Of a stretch of 64,000 nucleotides of DNA, positions 21,006-31,338 are shown piece by piece; positions within the stretch are counted from its first letter, which is position 1, and each line of letters opens with the position of its first letter. The notes beneath the pieces are model-generated. The model had not been told where the DNA came from, did not search any database, and worked only from the letters and a program-made list of their open reading frames with translations. The position numbers and the translations under genes are program-made. The stretch is from Nothopassalora personata (Eukaryota > Ascomycota > Dothideomycetes > Mycosphaerellales > Mycosphaerellaceae). The stretch is taken from NCBI GenBank assembly GCA_033816765.1, contig CM066289.1:3348001-3412000 (forward strand), in the 5' to 3' direction.

Positions 21006-21330
21006 CTGATGATACGGTGCACTACACTTCGAGTGGACAAACAGACCTTCAGCAAACTATAGAACGCAGTGGCATGGTGCCGTACATCAGTCATTTCTGC
21101 TTGGAGCAGCCAAGTCTGGGAAGGACTGGTACTTATCGTGTCTTCCGACAGAATGTGACAAGTGCGCGCAGAGTTCGCTTGGGCGTGATGAGCGCAGGAG
21201 GAGGTCACGTTCTACCCCTTTAGTGAGACAAGCATTGATCTGATCTAGAGGCAGTCGTGCAATCTCTGCTCATCATCCATCGTTCTTGCTTGATCAAGTT
21301 GTGTTTCAGCCTCCAAGCATCTTCACTCTT

Positions 21331-21899
21331 CTAAGCATCAATACCCCTCTGCAAGTCCGCATCAATCTTGTCCAACGCAGCTTGTCCAGCAGCCTGCTTG
21401 TCACTTGGTGCCTTGGCAAGAAGAGCCGCGCCGAAGTCATCAGTCTCGCTCTTGAGGTTTTTGAAGTCCTTTTGGACAGTGCCGGAAAGGCCATCAGCCT
21501 GGAACTTGGCCTTCTTGTTGACAATGGCAGTCACGGCGGAAGAGATACTTGGCTCGAGAGTGTTGTTGATGTAGTCTATGATGGATTGCGCACCGGCTTC
21601 GGACACTGTGTCGCTGGCTTGGGCATCCTTTGTGGCGGACTTGATGCTGCGGGAATGTTAGGGGAGCGCCACAGAGGTTGTTTGGGCTAATCGCGTTACT
21701 CGTTCTCAAGGATGCCCTCAGCGTTCTGTACTGGCAAGGCGTTCAGGGTGCCGCCTTTGTAGGAGTTGGCCCTTTGGGTGAGGGTCTGGGTGTCGGAGTT
21801 GATTGTCTTCAGGTCTGCCTGGACTGTTGCGGCATCGCGAGGGAGGACAAGGGCAGTAGCGCCAATGGCAAAAAGGGCGAGGTGCTTGAAGGTAATCAT
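21331..21899 (-). CDS. Hydrophobic surface-binding protein A (HsbA) domain secreted protein, one intron
   Basis: Exons are 21899-21700 and 21646-21331. The 53-nt intron (GTAACG...CCGCAG) joins GILEN to DIKSATKDAQASDTVSEAGA and gives 171 residues. A signal peptide (MITFKHLALFAIGATAL) is followed by the all-helical HsbA/cell-wall galactomannoprotein domain: ADLKTINSDTQTLTQRANSY, ALPVQNAE, IIDYINNTLEPSI, FQADGLSGTVQKDF. Such proteins are secreted or wall-bound and bind hydrophobic surfaces, in Aspergillus helping to recruit hydrolases. No GPI signal is visible. Length and domain cover are complete. Confidence 0.9.
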
Positions 21900-23068
21900 G
21901 TTACTGACTTGTTGATGCTGGTGAGCGGCTGTGTTGGAGATGTTGAAGATGCTGAGCCTGATGATCTAAAAAGATTGTAGGGTCGGACAGGGCGTTCTTA
22001 TACCATCCGCTGTCGTCTTGCTGCCACTACGGTCTCCATGCTCGAGAGCACGGCGCCTCGGTATATGGGAAGGACAGCACACCATACATACCACATTCAG
22101 CCAACCTGAATTGGATCTGCATCTTGAAGCTCCTCCGTGGAGCGTTGCAGACTGGCAGTGTTCTAAGGATCGGCAGGGTATTGATCTGCAAGACTCGTGC
22201 TTGCTGTTGGAACTCAAACTGGGGTCCTCACGATTTGCGCCAAGCCTATATCTTGTCCTGTGAACATGCCCGGTGCGGGTAGCTCTTCCGCATTGAGGCA
22301 GCATGTATCTCGTTTAAAGACTCTGATGATCTTAAGGGTTTACGGCGTCTTGGGAAGACTGTATGTCAAGAACGAAGACTTTAGGCACTAGGAGCTGCTG
22401 TGTCGCCGGTGCTCATCTGTGGTGCTGCTTCGTCGAACATCTTGGTTGACAACATGTGAGGCTTGAGCAAGCTTCGAACGATTTACGGCAAGTGCTCTCG
22501 CGCTGTGTGAAGTATGTTGTGGCCTCGGCATGTTGAACACAAGAAGTCGTCTGGTGGGTGCTTGGTTAAAAGAAGCACTTCGCGGCATCACGTGGCCAAG
22601 TCGCCTATGTGTGCGATCGTACATCATTCTTGCTGCTTGAACAAGTTGCTATATAGCTCGGACCGCAGAGGACTACGGGAAACGGGTAAGTCAGGAAGCG
22701 ATGAAACTTTCTCCGCACCCTATTGTGTTCGTCCGGCATGCTTCTCGATCATTCAAGCACATTGCGTGCTTGACTCTGCATAAGTGCCGTGCTTACAGCA
22801 TCTTACTTGAGGTTCTTATGCACTCCGTGGCACATAGAGCCGACGTGTGGTGCAGCTTGAGACTCGACTGCAGGCTGCTTCCCATGGACTGGATTGACCA
22901 CAACGCCGAGGCAATCTATTGCGTACTTGACCACGCTGATTATACCTGCGCCCTGCGAAGTACGCAGAGACCTTTGTGAATACGGAGTCGGGCATTTGGT
23001 ACACACCAAGACAAGAAGTCATTCGGGGTGGAGCCGTCCATGGAAAGTCTCGGCGCGCTCAAGCAGAC
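21900..23068. other. Intergenic region
   Basis: About 1.2 kb upstream of HsbA and downstream of the CorA gene. It contains only short frames without recognisable proteins on either strand. Confidence 0.4.
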
Positions 23069-24616
23069 TCATCCAGACGAATTTCTCCTAGCTCGCCATC
23101 TTCTAAAACACCGGATGGGCTCTGACCAGGTGCCTTTTGGTACCAACAAGACCAAAGTGGTGAGCATCACCGGCGTCGCGATCAGCCAGAAGTAGGCATC
23201 GCTGTGTTCGTTAACGACTGGCATAATCTCGAAATTCATGCCCATATAGCCGGTCAAGAACGTCAAAGGCAGGAAGAAGCTCGATACTAGCGTCAGCTTG
23301 CGTACACTCTCGTTCTGGCTTGCGGTGATGGTATTGAAGATGAGTGCTGTGAGGTTCTCCGCCGAGCGAATCGACATTCTCGTGGAATCTGAGAGTGCAG
23401 TAACGTGATCCTGCACATCATGGAGGTAGACCTGTGTCAACTGCGACATCTGGACACTGGTTGATAGTTGAGCTGGGATCGTATTCTTGCTCGCCTCCTC
23501 GATGGTCGACTTTGGCAGGTCAGCTACTGCACGATGGTCACTGATCGATCGAATAAGTCCGCTGAGAGATATCGTATGCTCTGCGAGCAAGGTAAGACCG
23601 GACCTCAACGTGTGGAGCTGCTTGGACTGCTCCATGTGCGGTGAGGTGAGGACAGCAGATTCAAGGTCATCAAAAGCATCTCCGACAGCTCTTCCGATCG
23701 GAAGAGCAGTGTCCACCACTGCATCGATGACTGCTTGAACTAGCATCGATGGATCATTGCTTGACCGCACGACCGTCTTGGTTGATTGAAGACGTGCCAA
23801 AATCGGATTGAGGATGTCGTCTCCGGAGTTCTCGAAGATCGTGATAACGGTGTTGTCTGACGTGAGGAACATCGAGACTTGCTCTATGGACATGCCAAAC
23901 CTTCCGGGGAGAAGAGTGCGCCACTTTGGCCTCGCCTGGCTACCATATCGATCCGTGGCAGGCGCTGCAGGACGATCATGCCGTGGAGAGGTCTTAGAGG
24001 TTCCATCAAGTTTCACCAACTTGGCCATGTTGAGCTCCATAAAACAGTGGTCGTCATACCAGTCGACTTTGGTGGGAGTGGACGGATCCATGACATCCTC
24101 GACAGCAAGAGGATGCAGGCCTTTGCTGTTTCCAAGGCTGCGTACAACCTCCAGATTCAGTCCGTTGATGTAGATCCATCGGCACGCCGCCCACTCAGGC
24201 CTCTGATTCTGATCAAGGAAGTTCTTGAGTGTCGAGGAGCTCACATGGTGCTGCTCAAATTGCTTGTCTGAGTAGTCGATGATGCGTATGGTGCTTTCGC
24301 CCCCCGCTGGCTGGTTTGCAGATTCTGGGGCGCAATAGTTCTCATCAATGCCAGGCTCAGCCCCAATAGCTGGGACGTGACGCTGTAGGTGCGAAATGCT
24401 GTGATATTGCCTTGTCTGACTTGCAAAAGTGGCACTGGTATGGCAGAGAATGGCACTTTGGCTCGTCCGGCAGCCAAGCCTCCGCAAGCTTGTCGTAAAG
24501 TGTTTCTGCGCAGTTCCAATGCACCTTGGAATCGTGTTACTCCTGAATGCGTTGATTGAGAACCTTTCCGCGGAAGCGCTCGCCAGGACAGTTCTCGCAA
24601 CGCGAGGTCCAGCCAT
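23069..24616 (-). CDS. CorA-like magnesium transporter
   Basis: An intronless frame of 515 residues. The N-terminus is rich in R, S, T and A with few acidic residues (MAGPRVARTVLASASAERFS), like a mitochondrial presequence. A cytosolic-type CorA domain follows (WIYINGLNLEVVRSLG, HPLAVEDVMDPSTPTKVDWY, IEQVSMFLTSDNTVITIFE), then a long helical part. The C-terminus has two membrane segments, the first ending in YMGMNFE, the diagnostic GMN motif (near residue 460). The family (CorA, Mrs2, Alr) forms pentameric Mg2+ channels. The presequence-like start fits a mitochondrial location, but the domain is closer to the CorA/Alr type than to Mrs2, so location is uncertain. Confidence 0.92.
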   Translation of the reverse strand: MAGPRVARTVLASASAERFSINAFRSNTIPRCIGTAQKHFTTSLRRLGCRTSQSAILCHTSATFASQTRQYHSISHLQRHVPAIGAEPGIDENYCAPESANQPAGGESTIRIIDYSDKQFEQHHVSSSTLKNFLDQNQRPEWAACRWIYINGLNLEVVRSLGNSKGLHPLAVEDVMDPSTPTKVDWYDDHCFMELNMAKLVKLDGTSKTSPRHDRPAAPATDRYGSQARPKWRTLLPGRFGMSIEQVSMFLTSDNTVITIFENSGDDILNPILARLQSTKTVVRSSNDPSMLVQAVIDAVVDTALPIGRAVGDAFDDLESAVLTSPHMEQSKQLHTLRSGLTLLAEHTISLSGLIRSISDHRAVADLPKSTIEEASKNTIPAQLSTSVQMSQLTQVYLHDVQDHVTALSDSTRMSIRSAENLTALIFNTITASQNESVRKLTLVSSFFLPLTFLTGYMGMNFEIMPVVNEHSDAYFWLIATPVMLTTLVLLVPKGTWSEPIRCFRRWRARRNSSG

Positions 24617-25752
24617 GGCCGCCTTCGAAGTGGCGATTATGAATTGGTAAAGAAGCGAAATACTGCCCCTCTACTGACACATCAAACCCCAAAGCCTCAG
24701 GTCGTGCCAAAATGTGGGAGCAGTCTCCTCAAGAACGTCCGTCCCGGCTTTGGAGCATTGTTTCGGACGGGCAAGACTTCAGGTCAACTTGGGCGTGGCT
24801 GTCAGGATTTGCTCAGGCCATTCACGATACTCGCTTGCCTCATAGGCGCAGCAAGGAAGTGAATGAATGGGTAGTCATGTTGATGCCAGGGAATCATTCG
24901 TGTACGTAGCCTGTGACGCGGTTTCAAGCGTTGTCTTTGTCGGGGATGTGTCCCCCATTTTAGGCCACTGTCCATTCCCGGTCCAAAAGTTGACATCAAC
25001 CTTGACAATACAACACCTTTCCTTCGAGAACGACCGCACGAGCATCACGATGAAGAAGATCTCACGCACCCGACTTCCCTCCTTTTGCAGCATAAGTGAC
25101 GATGAAGCATTTCCCAGGATATGGCCGCAGTCGAGGACGCAGGTCCTAGACGGCCTCACTGAGCGTAACCATAGCGACATGCATCGCAGTGCTGTCCATG
25201 TCTCTTCACGACGCACCCATCGTAGCATTCAACCGATAAGCCCAGGATCTCATACGTACGATTGAGTGGCGAGCCACGTCACAGTCCTCACCCGTGTCCC
25301 AGGACGTTCTACCACTTCCAGGACACGAAGAAGTCATCATCGCAGTATCCGCAGTACTTCTGGCCTGCCTTGCAGGTGCGATACATGATCTCAGGAGGAA
25401 GCCATACTTGGCGTGTTCGCTTCGAGTCTGCACTGGGGACAAAATGGTATCAAGAGAAGCTATGCTGCCCTTTTCTGGGAGCAAGAACAAAGGTCGCGTT
25501 GCCAAGATATACTCCAAACAGAGAATCATCCTCGGACTCATCATGTTGAGAACTCCCTGACGTGGTCGTGCTGGATCCACAATTATTTCGCTGTCATCGT
25601 TGTGCCTTCTCTGCATCACGTGAACACCACTCGTTCCTCTTGTGTACTGATTGCCCAATTCTCTTGCACGCCAGGCATTACATCAAATTCCCGCGCAGAG
25701 GCTTCAATTACAACATCGACCACCGTCGTGAAACGTGTGCGGGGCAAGGAGA
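24617..25752. other. Intergenic region left of the copia element
   Basis: Several overlapping short frames on both strands with no recognisable protein. The copia element is inserted at its right edge; I found no gene disrupted by that insertion. Confidence 0.4.
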
Positions 25753-25970
25753 TGTCACGATCCAAGCGTGCACCTGGGCAGCAGCCCAAAACAAGACTGA
25801 GTCAACGGTTGCCAAGACTCACGTGACTTTGATTAGTCACCGGCAAACTCTTCAATTCTCAAACATCTCAATTTTACATAGACACATGCAATACACAACT
25901 CGCTTTTGTCACCTCCTTTCATATGAGCCTATACACCAATAATTACGCAGACAGCCGTCACAACGTGATA
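25753..25970 (+). repeat. Copia 5' LTR
   Basis: 218 bp, TGTCACGATCC...ACAACGTGATA, flanked on the left by GGAGA. The ends form short imperfect inverted repeats (TGTCACG/CGTGATA). They end in TA rather than the usual CA. Confidence 0.97.
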
Positions 25971-25988
25971 GTTATGAGCCCGACAAGC
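25971..25988 (+). promoter_or_regulatory. Primer-binding site, probably internal initiator-tRNA(Met) fragment
   Basis: Directly after the LTR the element reads gttatgagcccgacaagc. Its complement (ggctcataac) is the anticodon-loop sequence of initiator tRNA(Met), not a tRNA 3' end. This matches the half-tRNA priming known for Drosophila copia. The match covers about 13 nt and was judged from memory of initiator tRNA anticodon arms. Confidence 0.6.
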
Positions 25989-26088
25989 ACTCACTAACAT
26001 TCGCTACACACACAGGAAGCAACGAGTGAGGAACAAGGGACCCAGGTACCCCCGGAGCAGAGTTTGCATCGTCACCAAAAACACACCA

Positions 26089-26174
26089 GACTACTGCACA
26101 GCAGTGCAGCGGTACGGTACAAAAAAAAACAGCACCAAAAGAAGGACTACTGCACAACAGTGCAGCGGTACGGT
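26089..26174 (+). repeat. Duplicated hairpin block in copia leader
   Basis: A 30-nt unit beginning gactactgcaca and ending gcggtacggt occurs at 26089-26118 and 26145-26174 with one difference. Each unit holds a palindromic ctgcac-(agc/aac)-agtgcag stem-loop. It lies between the primer-binding site and the ORF, where packaging or dimerisation signals are expected (inference). Confidence 0.8.
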
Positions 26175-26251
26175 GCACCCCACGGACCAGTGAACCTACA
26201 GGAACTTTCACTGGGCCCAATCACAATTAGCAAAGGTCACCATCAGCAGTC

Positions 26252-29200
26252 ATGGCCACTACCGAGACACCCGGCACAATCGCTGGAACGCCATACGGCA
26301 CAGTGGTACTCAAGAGTCATGACCAATGGGACAAATTCGATCGTCAGCTTGAGCTCTACGCAGAGTCTCTCAATGTCTGGAAGTATCTGGATCCTCACCA
26401 ATACGTAACCGAGCCAACAGAGCCGGTCCACTTAACTTTTGAGGAAATCCAATCACAGTACACTTCAGCAGAGGCCACAACAGCAAACAGAGAGCTCATC
26501 AAGTTACAGCAAACAGACGCAGACCGCAGGCAACGGATGTATGACATCTTTGCTACTGCCAGGTCCAAGCTCATCACCTACCTCATTCGAACAACAACAG
26601 AGCTAGGCCAAGAACTGATGCATGGGAAGACCACTCTCAGATCCAAGTACCAGGCCCTCAAAGACCAGTACGGCCCTGACGACTTCTTACGTAAGCGGCA
26701 GCTCACACTTGAGCTGTCCAGGCTACAAAAGGCCAGCGCTCGCAGGATCGACGACTGGTGCTCAGACTGGCTGGTACTTCAGACTAAGATGGTCAAGTGC
26801 AAACACGCAGAGTACGAGGATCTCAACAGACACTTCCTCCTCGCCATTCAAAGACAGGCCCCTGCCTACGGCGCCTCTCTGTACAACGAGTGGAAGCGTG
26901 ACAACATGAGCTTGCAAAAGCTCACTGAACGATACCTGGAGTGGATACGCGACACCGCTCCAGCGACAACCAACGGACGGTCAGTCTTCGCGACCCTGTC
27001 CGGAGAGCCCTCAGCAGAGGATGACGCGACGGCACCAGCAGAGGGTGCTGGTCAAAAAGAAGGAAACAACACTCGTGGCAGCAGCCGCAGTGAAAACAAC
27101 ACACGCGGCAGCAGCCGTAGTGAAAACAACAAGACCCGTGGCAACAACCACGCCGAAAGAAAGGACAAGCCCAGCGGCTGCTGGAACATCACCGGCGAGC
27201 CTCAAGACAAGTGTCACAAAAACCTCTACTCATGTGATGTGATTAACCCTAGCAAGCGCCCACCAGTTCACCAACGCACCGAGCAGTGGAAGAAATACTG
27301 GAAACACTTCATCAGCTACTGCGTAGGTGATGATGGTGAGCGACTGCTTCGAGTGCTAAATCGCAATGGACGCAAAGACGAAGAGCGTGACACGGCCATA
27401 GCCGAAACCGAAAGCAAAAGCGCAACAGATGCGTTTGCTGGCCTCACTGTCCTTTCGAGCTCAATCAGCAAATTGAGCGCCAACTTCAGTGATTGCTGGG
27501 TGTATGACAACTGTTCAGACACTCATGTGATCAACCACCATGACCAGCAAGGGGTTAACTTCGTTGCAGAGCGCCTCACCACCTCACAGATCCAGGCTGG
27601 AACAACAAGCTTTCCAATCACGGCATTGGGGCGTGTTCACATGACAATTGGGGGCTATCCATTCACTTTGTTGGATGTAGCCTACTGCCCAGGTTTTCAT
27701 GTGAATGTCATCTCCCATACCCGTATGGAAGCAGCCGGGCTCTGGTGGCACGGCCGCACCAATACCATGTGGCACAACGACACCAAGTTATTGGACCTGC
27801 ACAGACCTACAGGTACAATTCCCTTCTTCAAGGTGGTAACACCACCACAATCACCCATTGTCTACCAGTGGCCCACAACCGATGGCCTGGTACTGCCTAA
27901 GGTGACTGAGAAGGTGCGCAATGCACACTTCATCAGCACCATTGGCAGGGGTGATATCAACAACCAAACAGCAATGCAGCCTGACAGGGTGTGGGACCCA
28001 AGCAAGGACCGGGTTATGCGGGTGAAGGACGTACTCTTCGATGAGACCACGTTCTACGACCCATCTGTATTGACCGCCGGCTACACCACTCCCATTGAAA
28101 ACATAGCAACAGCAGAACCGGCTGAAGAGCCTGAACAATACTACGACCTGTATGTCGCTCACCACGAGCAAGACACAGCACAGGCCGAGGGGGTGGATCA
28201 ACAGGCCCATCACCCTCGAAAACACCAATACCTCCTTGGACAAGAGCCACACTGGCCTGAACACCAAGGGGTAAAATTCAACCGACGTGGCAAAGGGAAC
28301 AGCAGCAGCCTCAAAAGTGACAGCAGTTTCCAGCCATCTGATTGGCCATCAGCAAATGGTGCCGCAGCAGCGGCTGGTCCTCAAGACCAGGCCAAATCAG
28401 CAACAATCTCACCGGCCAATGAGAAGCCAGAGAACTCTGACAACATTTCAGAGACACAAGACAAAGACACACAGTCAGAAACAGAAGCAGACACTGACTA
28501 CTACAACACACTTGAACAGGAAATGATGGACGCACTCACCGACGAGGATCGTGAGGAGATCACGGGCAACGACGCTCACTCTCACTCTCACCAGCCGTAC
28601 CCATTTACCTTCACACCACCAGACGCGCCAAACAACGCGCCCACACCACTCTTCCCTTTGGAGCCTGAGCTCTTCACTGAGGACTCGTCCATCAACAACA
28701 ACAACAGCAACACCACGGCCTATGGCAAGAGGCAACGCACCGCCTACTTCCATCACTCTCTTCACAACATCATGCTCGCTAACGTGGTCATCAGCCAGAT
28801 GAGGGGCATACGCCCAAGACCTCGTTACCCATATCACCACGAAATCCCTCGAACACGCGATTCGAGCCCACCACGACGCGTCAACACCGCCGTCACCTCT
28901 ATGCACCGCGATGACCTTCCCCCAGAACCTGCCAACTACCGAGCCGCCATGAAACACCGCTTCTCCCAACAGTGGACTGAGGCCATGGCCAAAGAATTCA
29001 CCAAAGCAATCTCCACAGGCACGTTCAAATGGGTGACAGAAAAAGAGAAGGATCATGACGCTCAACAAGAGGAGGGACTTCAGCCATCACTGCCGCTGAA
29101 GTGGGTGTACAAGTACAAACTGGATGAGAATGGAATGCTCAAGAGCTTCAAGGCACGGCTGTGCGCAAGAGGAGACCTGCAAGGCACGCATTTGGACACA

Positions 29201-30595
29201 TACGCCGCCACACTGCCAGCAAGCATGTTTCGCCTCTGCTGTGCTATGGCCGCGAGCTTCGACCTAGAAGCCGAGCAATTCGATGTGGTCAACGCCTTCT
29301 TGAACTCGGACTTGCCATACACCATGTATCTCCAGCCGCCACCAGGCATCAACAGGCCATCCGATGGACACGCACTGAAATTGGTCAAAGCCCTGTATGG
29401 ATTGAAGGAGTCCCCTTTGCTGTGGTACAACTCCCTCACCGACACGCTGGCCTCCCTCGGACTGGAACCCCTCTCGGACTCCTCATGCATCTACCATGAT
29501 AACAAGGTCATGTTCTTCTTCTATGTGGACGACCTGGTCATGCTCTATCACCGCAAGCACAAGACCCATGCTGCCAACATCAAGCAGCAGCTGCTTGCCA
29601 AGTATGAGATGCATGAGCTTGGCAACCTCACCTGGTTCCTTGGTATCAAAGTGACACGAGACCGGCAAAAGCGCCTGCTGTGGCTCTCTCAAGAAGACTA
29701 CATTGAGAAGCTAGCCGCCAAATTCACCATATCCACTAGCGCACGCAAAACCTCCGTGCCAGTGGATCAACACCTTGACTGGACAGTCCCCAATGGCCAC
29801 ACACCAACCGCCATCGCGATCCTTGCGTATCAACAACGCATAGGATCCCTCAACTTCGCCGCCACGCACACGCGGCCTGACATCGCCTTTTCCTTGTCCA
29901 TGCTGTCGCAATATCTGACCAAGCCGACTGAGACACATCTCAAGCTTGCTGATCAGTGCTTGCGATATCTGCTGGAGACCAAAACCCTTTGCCTTGTGTA
30001 TGGCGCCAGTAAACACATCACCGGCCTACACAGTCACCCAGAACACCTGGGCAACAACCATGAGTTCTTTGGAGCCTCAGACGCCTCCTACGGTATGAAC
30101 ACCGATAGGACCAGCTCCACCGGATGGATCTTCATGTTGTTTGGGGGACCAGTGGATTACAAAGCATCCAAACAGGTCACTGTCACCAAGTCCTCAACAG
30201 AGGCTGAGCTACTAGGGCTATCACAAGCCGCCTCAGAGCTCATACAATGGGAGCGTGTTTTTGCTGAATTACACCTTCAGTTCAATCAACGCACCCACCT
30301 TTACTGCGATAACACGCAGACCATCCGCCTCGTCAACCAACAAGGGCAAAAGCTTGACACTAAGCTACGCCACGTTGACATCCACCACCACTGGCTCCGA
30401 CAGCGAGACCAGCGAGGAGATATCGAAATCAGGTATCTCAACACCAACGACATGCCAGCAGACGGGCTTACTAAGCTGCTTCCACCGCAAAAGCACAAGC
30501 ACTTTGTAAAGCTCCTTAACATGGCTGAGGAAGGCGTAGACCCACGCTCCTCATTTTCCTCCACCAGCACCTCCCACACCAACCCTGGGGGGTGA
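26252..30595 (+). CDS. Copia polyprotein Gag-PR-RT-RNase H, integrase absent
   Basis: 1447 codons, no stop. Residues 1-340 are a Gag-like helical region (WDKFDRQLELYAESLNVWKY); I see no CX2CX4HX4C knuckle. The protease region is near 417-470 (VYDNCSDTHV); the usual D-[S/T/N]-G reads D-N-C. The RT runs from about 930 (QWTEAMAKEF, LKWVYKYKLDENG, FDVVNAFLNSDL, catalytic YVDD at 1091-1094). RNase H is near 1270-1390 (ASDASYG, SSTEAELLGL, YCDNTQTIRLV). Between protease and RT, the HHCC zinc domain and D-D-E core of integrase are missing. The frame goes directly from the post-protease region to the post-integrase motif WDPSKDRVMRVKDVLFDE (near 580). A long acidic, low-complexity linker precedes RT. 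Confidence 0.93.
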   Translation: MATTETPGTIAGTPYGTVVLKSHDQWDKFDRQLELYAESLNVWKYLDPHQYVTEPTEPVHLTFEEIQSQYTSAEATTANRELIKLQQTDADRRQRMYDIFATARSKLITYLIRTTTELGQELMHGKTTLRSKYQALKDQYGPDDFLRKRQLTLELSRLQKASARRIDDWCSDWLVLQTKMVKCKHAEYEDLNRHFLLAIQRQAPAYGASLYNEWKRDNMSLQKLTERYLEWIRDTAPATTNGRSVFATLSGEPSAEDDATAPAEGAGQKEGNNTRGSSRSENNTRGSSRSENNKTRGNNHAERKDKPSGCWNITGEPQDKCHKNLYSCDVINPSKRPPVHQRTEQWKKYWKHFISYCVGDDGERLLRVLNRNGRKDEERDTAIAETESKSATDAFAGLTVLSSSISKLSANFSDCWVYDNCSDTHVINHHDQQGVNFVAERLTTSQIQAGTTSFPITALGRVHMTIGGYPFTLLDVAYCPGFHVNVISHTRMEAAGLWWHGRTNTMWHNDTKLLDLHRPTGTIPFFKVVTPPQSPIVYQWPTTDGLVLPKVTEKVRNAHFISTIGRGDINNQTAMQPDRVWDPSKDRVMRVKDVLFDETTFYDPSVLTAGYTTPIENIATAEPAEEPEQYYDLYVAHHEQDTAQAEGVDQQAHHPRKHQYLLGQEPHWPEHQGVKFNRRGKGNSSSLKSDSSFQPSDWPSANGAAAAAGPQDQAKSATISPANEKPENSDNISETQDKDTQSETEADTDYYNTLEQEMMDALTDEDREEITGNDAHSHSHQPYPFTFTPPDAPNNAPTPLFPLEPELFTEDSSINNNNSNTTAYGKRQRTAYFHHSLHNIMLANVVISQMRGIRPRPRYPYHHEIPRTRDSSPPRRVNTAVTSMHRDDLPPEPANYRAAMKHRFSQQWTEAMAKEFTKAISTGTFKWVTEKEKDHDAQQEEGLQPSLPLKWVYKYKLDENGMLKSFKARLCARGDLQGTHLDTYAATLPASMFRLCCAMAASFDLEAEQFDVVNAFLNSDLPYTMYLQPPPGINRPSDGHALKLVKALYGLKESPLLWYNSLTDTLASLGLEPLSDSSCIYHDNKVMFFFYVDDLVMLYHRKHKTHAANIKQQLLAKYEMHELGNLTWFLGIKVTRDRQKRLLWLSQEDYIEKLAAKFTISTSARKTSVPVDQHLDWTVPNGHTPTAIAILAYQQRIGSLNFAATHTRPDIAFSLSMLSQYLTKPTETHLKLADQCLRYLLETKTLCLVYGASKHITGLHSHPEHLGNNHEFFGASDASYGMNTDRTSSTGWIFMLFGGPVDYKASKQVTVTKSSTEAELLGLSQAASELIQWERVFAELHLQFNQRTHLYCDNTQTIRLVNQQGQKLDTKLRHVDIHHHWLRQRDQRGDIEIRYLNTNDMPADGLTKLLPPQKHKHFVKLLNMAEEGVDPRSSFSSTSTSHTNPGG

Positions 30596-30662
30596 TATGG
30601 TCCTCAACAAGGGTGCACGCGATCACATGCGAATCAGCTCATTCACCTACAGCGCAAGAGCT

Positions 30663-30671
30663 GAGGGGGTG
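30663..30671 (+). promoter_or_regulatory. Polypurine tract of copia element
   Basis: gagggggtg immediately before the 3' LTR, in the expected place for plus-strand DNA priming; short and interrupted by a T. Confidence 0.6.
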
Positions 30672-30889
30672 TGTCACGATCCAAGCGTGCACCTGGGCAG
30701 CAGCCCAAAACAAGACTGAGTCAACGGTTGCCAAGACTCACGTGACTTTGATTAGTCACCGGCAAACTCTTCAATTCTCAAACATCTCAATTTTACATAG
30801 ACACATGCAATACACAACTCGCTTTTGTCACCTCCTTTCATATGAGCCTATACACCAATAATTACGCAGACAGCCGTCACAACGTGATA
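30672..30889 (+). repeat. Copia 3' LTR
   Basis: 218 bp, reads as identical to the 5' LTR, followed by the target-site duplication GGAGA (30890-30894). Confidence 0.97.
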
Positions 30890-31338
30890 GGAGATGCATC
30901 ATAGATCAGGCGGGCACAGCTCGCCCACTATGCAGCTGATCTGCAAAGGTTTGATGCGTGTTTTGCGTGCACGACTGGTTTTGCTTCAACGTGCATTCGA
31001 TCTACCAAAGACCTAACATTGCAGCATTAGACGAGGGCAAGGCATGAGATTAGCATGGATTGCGTGAGCTCAACTTACCAATAGTTGATATGGAGTGCCG
31101 ATAGGTGCATCGGGATGCCGTCTACAGGGACATTTCGTACACGTGTAGGCCTTTCACGGCTGTGCAAACACCAGAACAACCTTGGCCAGTATCGTAGCAG
31201 AGCGAACACCTGCTGGACGAGCAATCTGCAAGCGAGAATTCCGAGCGACAGTATCGTGAACCTTATCAGTTGTTCTTTCGGCCTTTGACATGGAAACGAC
31301 TTTCCAAACATCACGTACAATTTCATTATCGTCCATAA
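30890..31338. other. Intergenic region right of the copia element
   Basis: About 450 bp with no recognisable gene, ending at the start of the lipase relic. Confidence 0.4.

Larger units (their letters stand above)
25753..30889 (+). mobile_element. Ty1/copia LTR retrotransposon, young, lacking integrase
   Basis: A 5137-bp element bounded by two 218-bp LTRs that I read as identical (25753-25970 and 30672-30889). Each starts TGTCACG and ends CGTGATA. A 5-bp target-site duplication GGAGA lies at 25748-25752 and 30890-30894. Inside are a primer-binding site, a structured leader, one ORF of 1447 codons (Gag-PR-RT-RNase H) and a purine-rich tract before the 3' LTR. Identical LTRs and absence of stops show a recent insertion that has escaped RIP. 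The integrase domain normally found between protease and RT is missing, so the copy should depend on integrase supplied in trans. Confidence 0.95.

Noticed and set aside
28475..29068. 197-codon minus-strand ORF within the copia element
   Set aside because: Antisense shadow of the linker and RT start of the polyprotein; valine- and glycine-rich composition with no motif.
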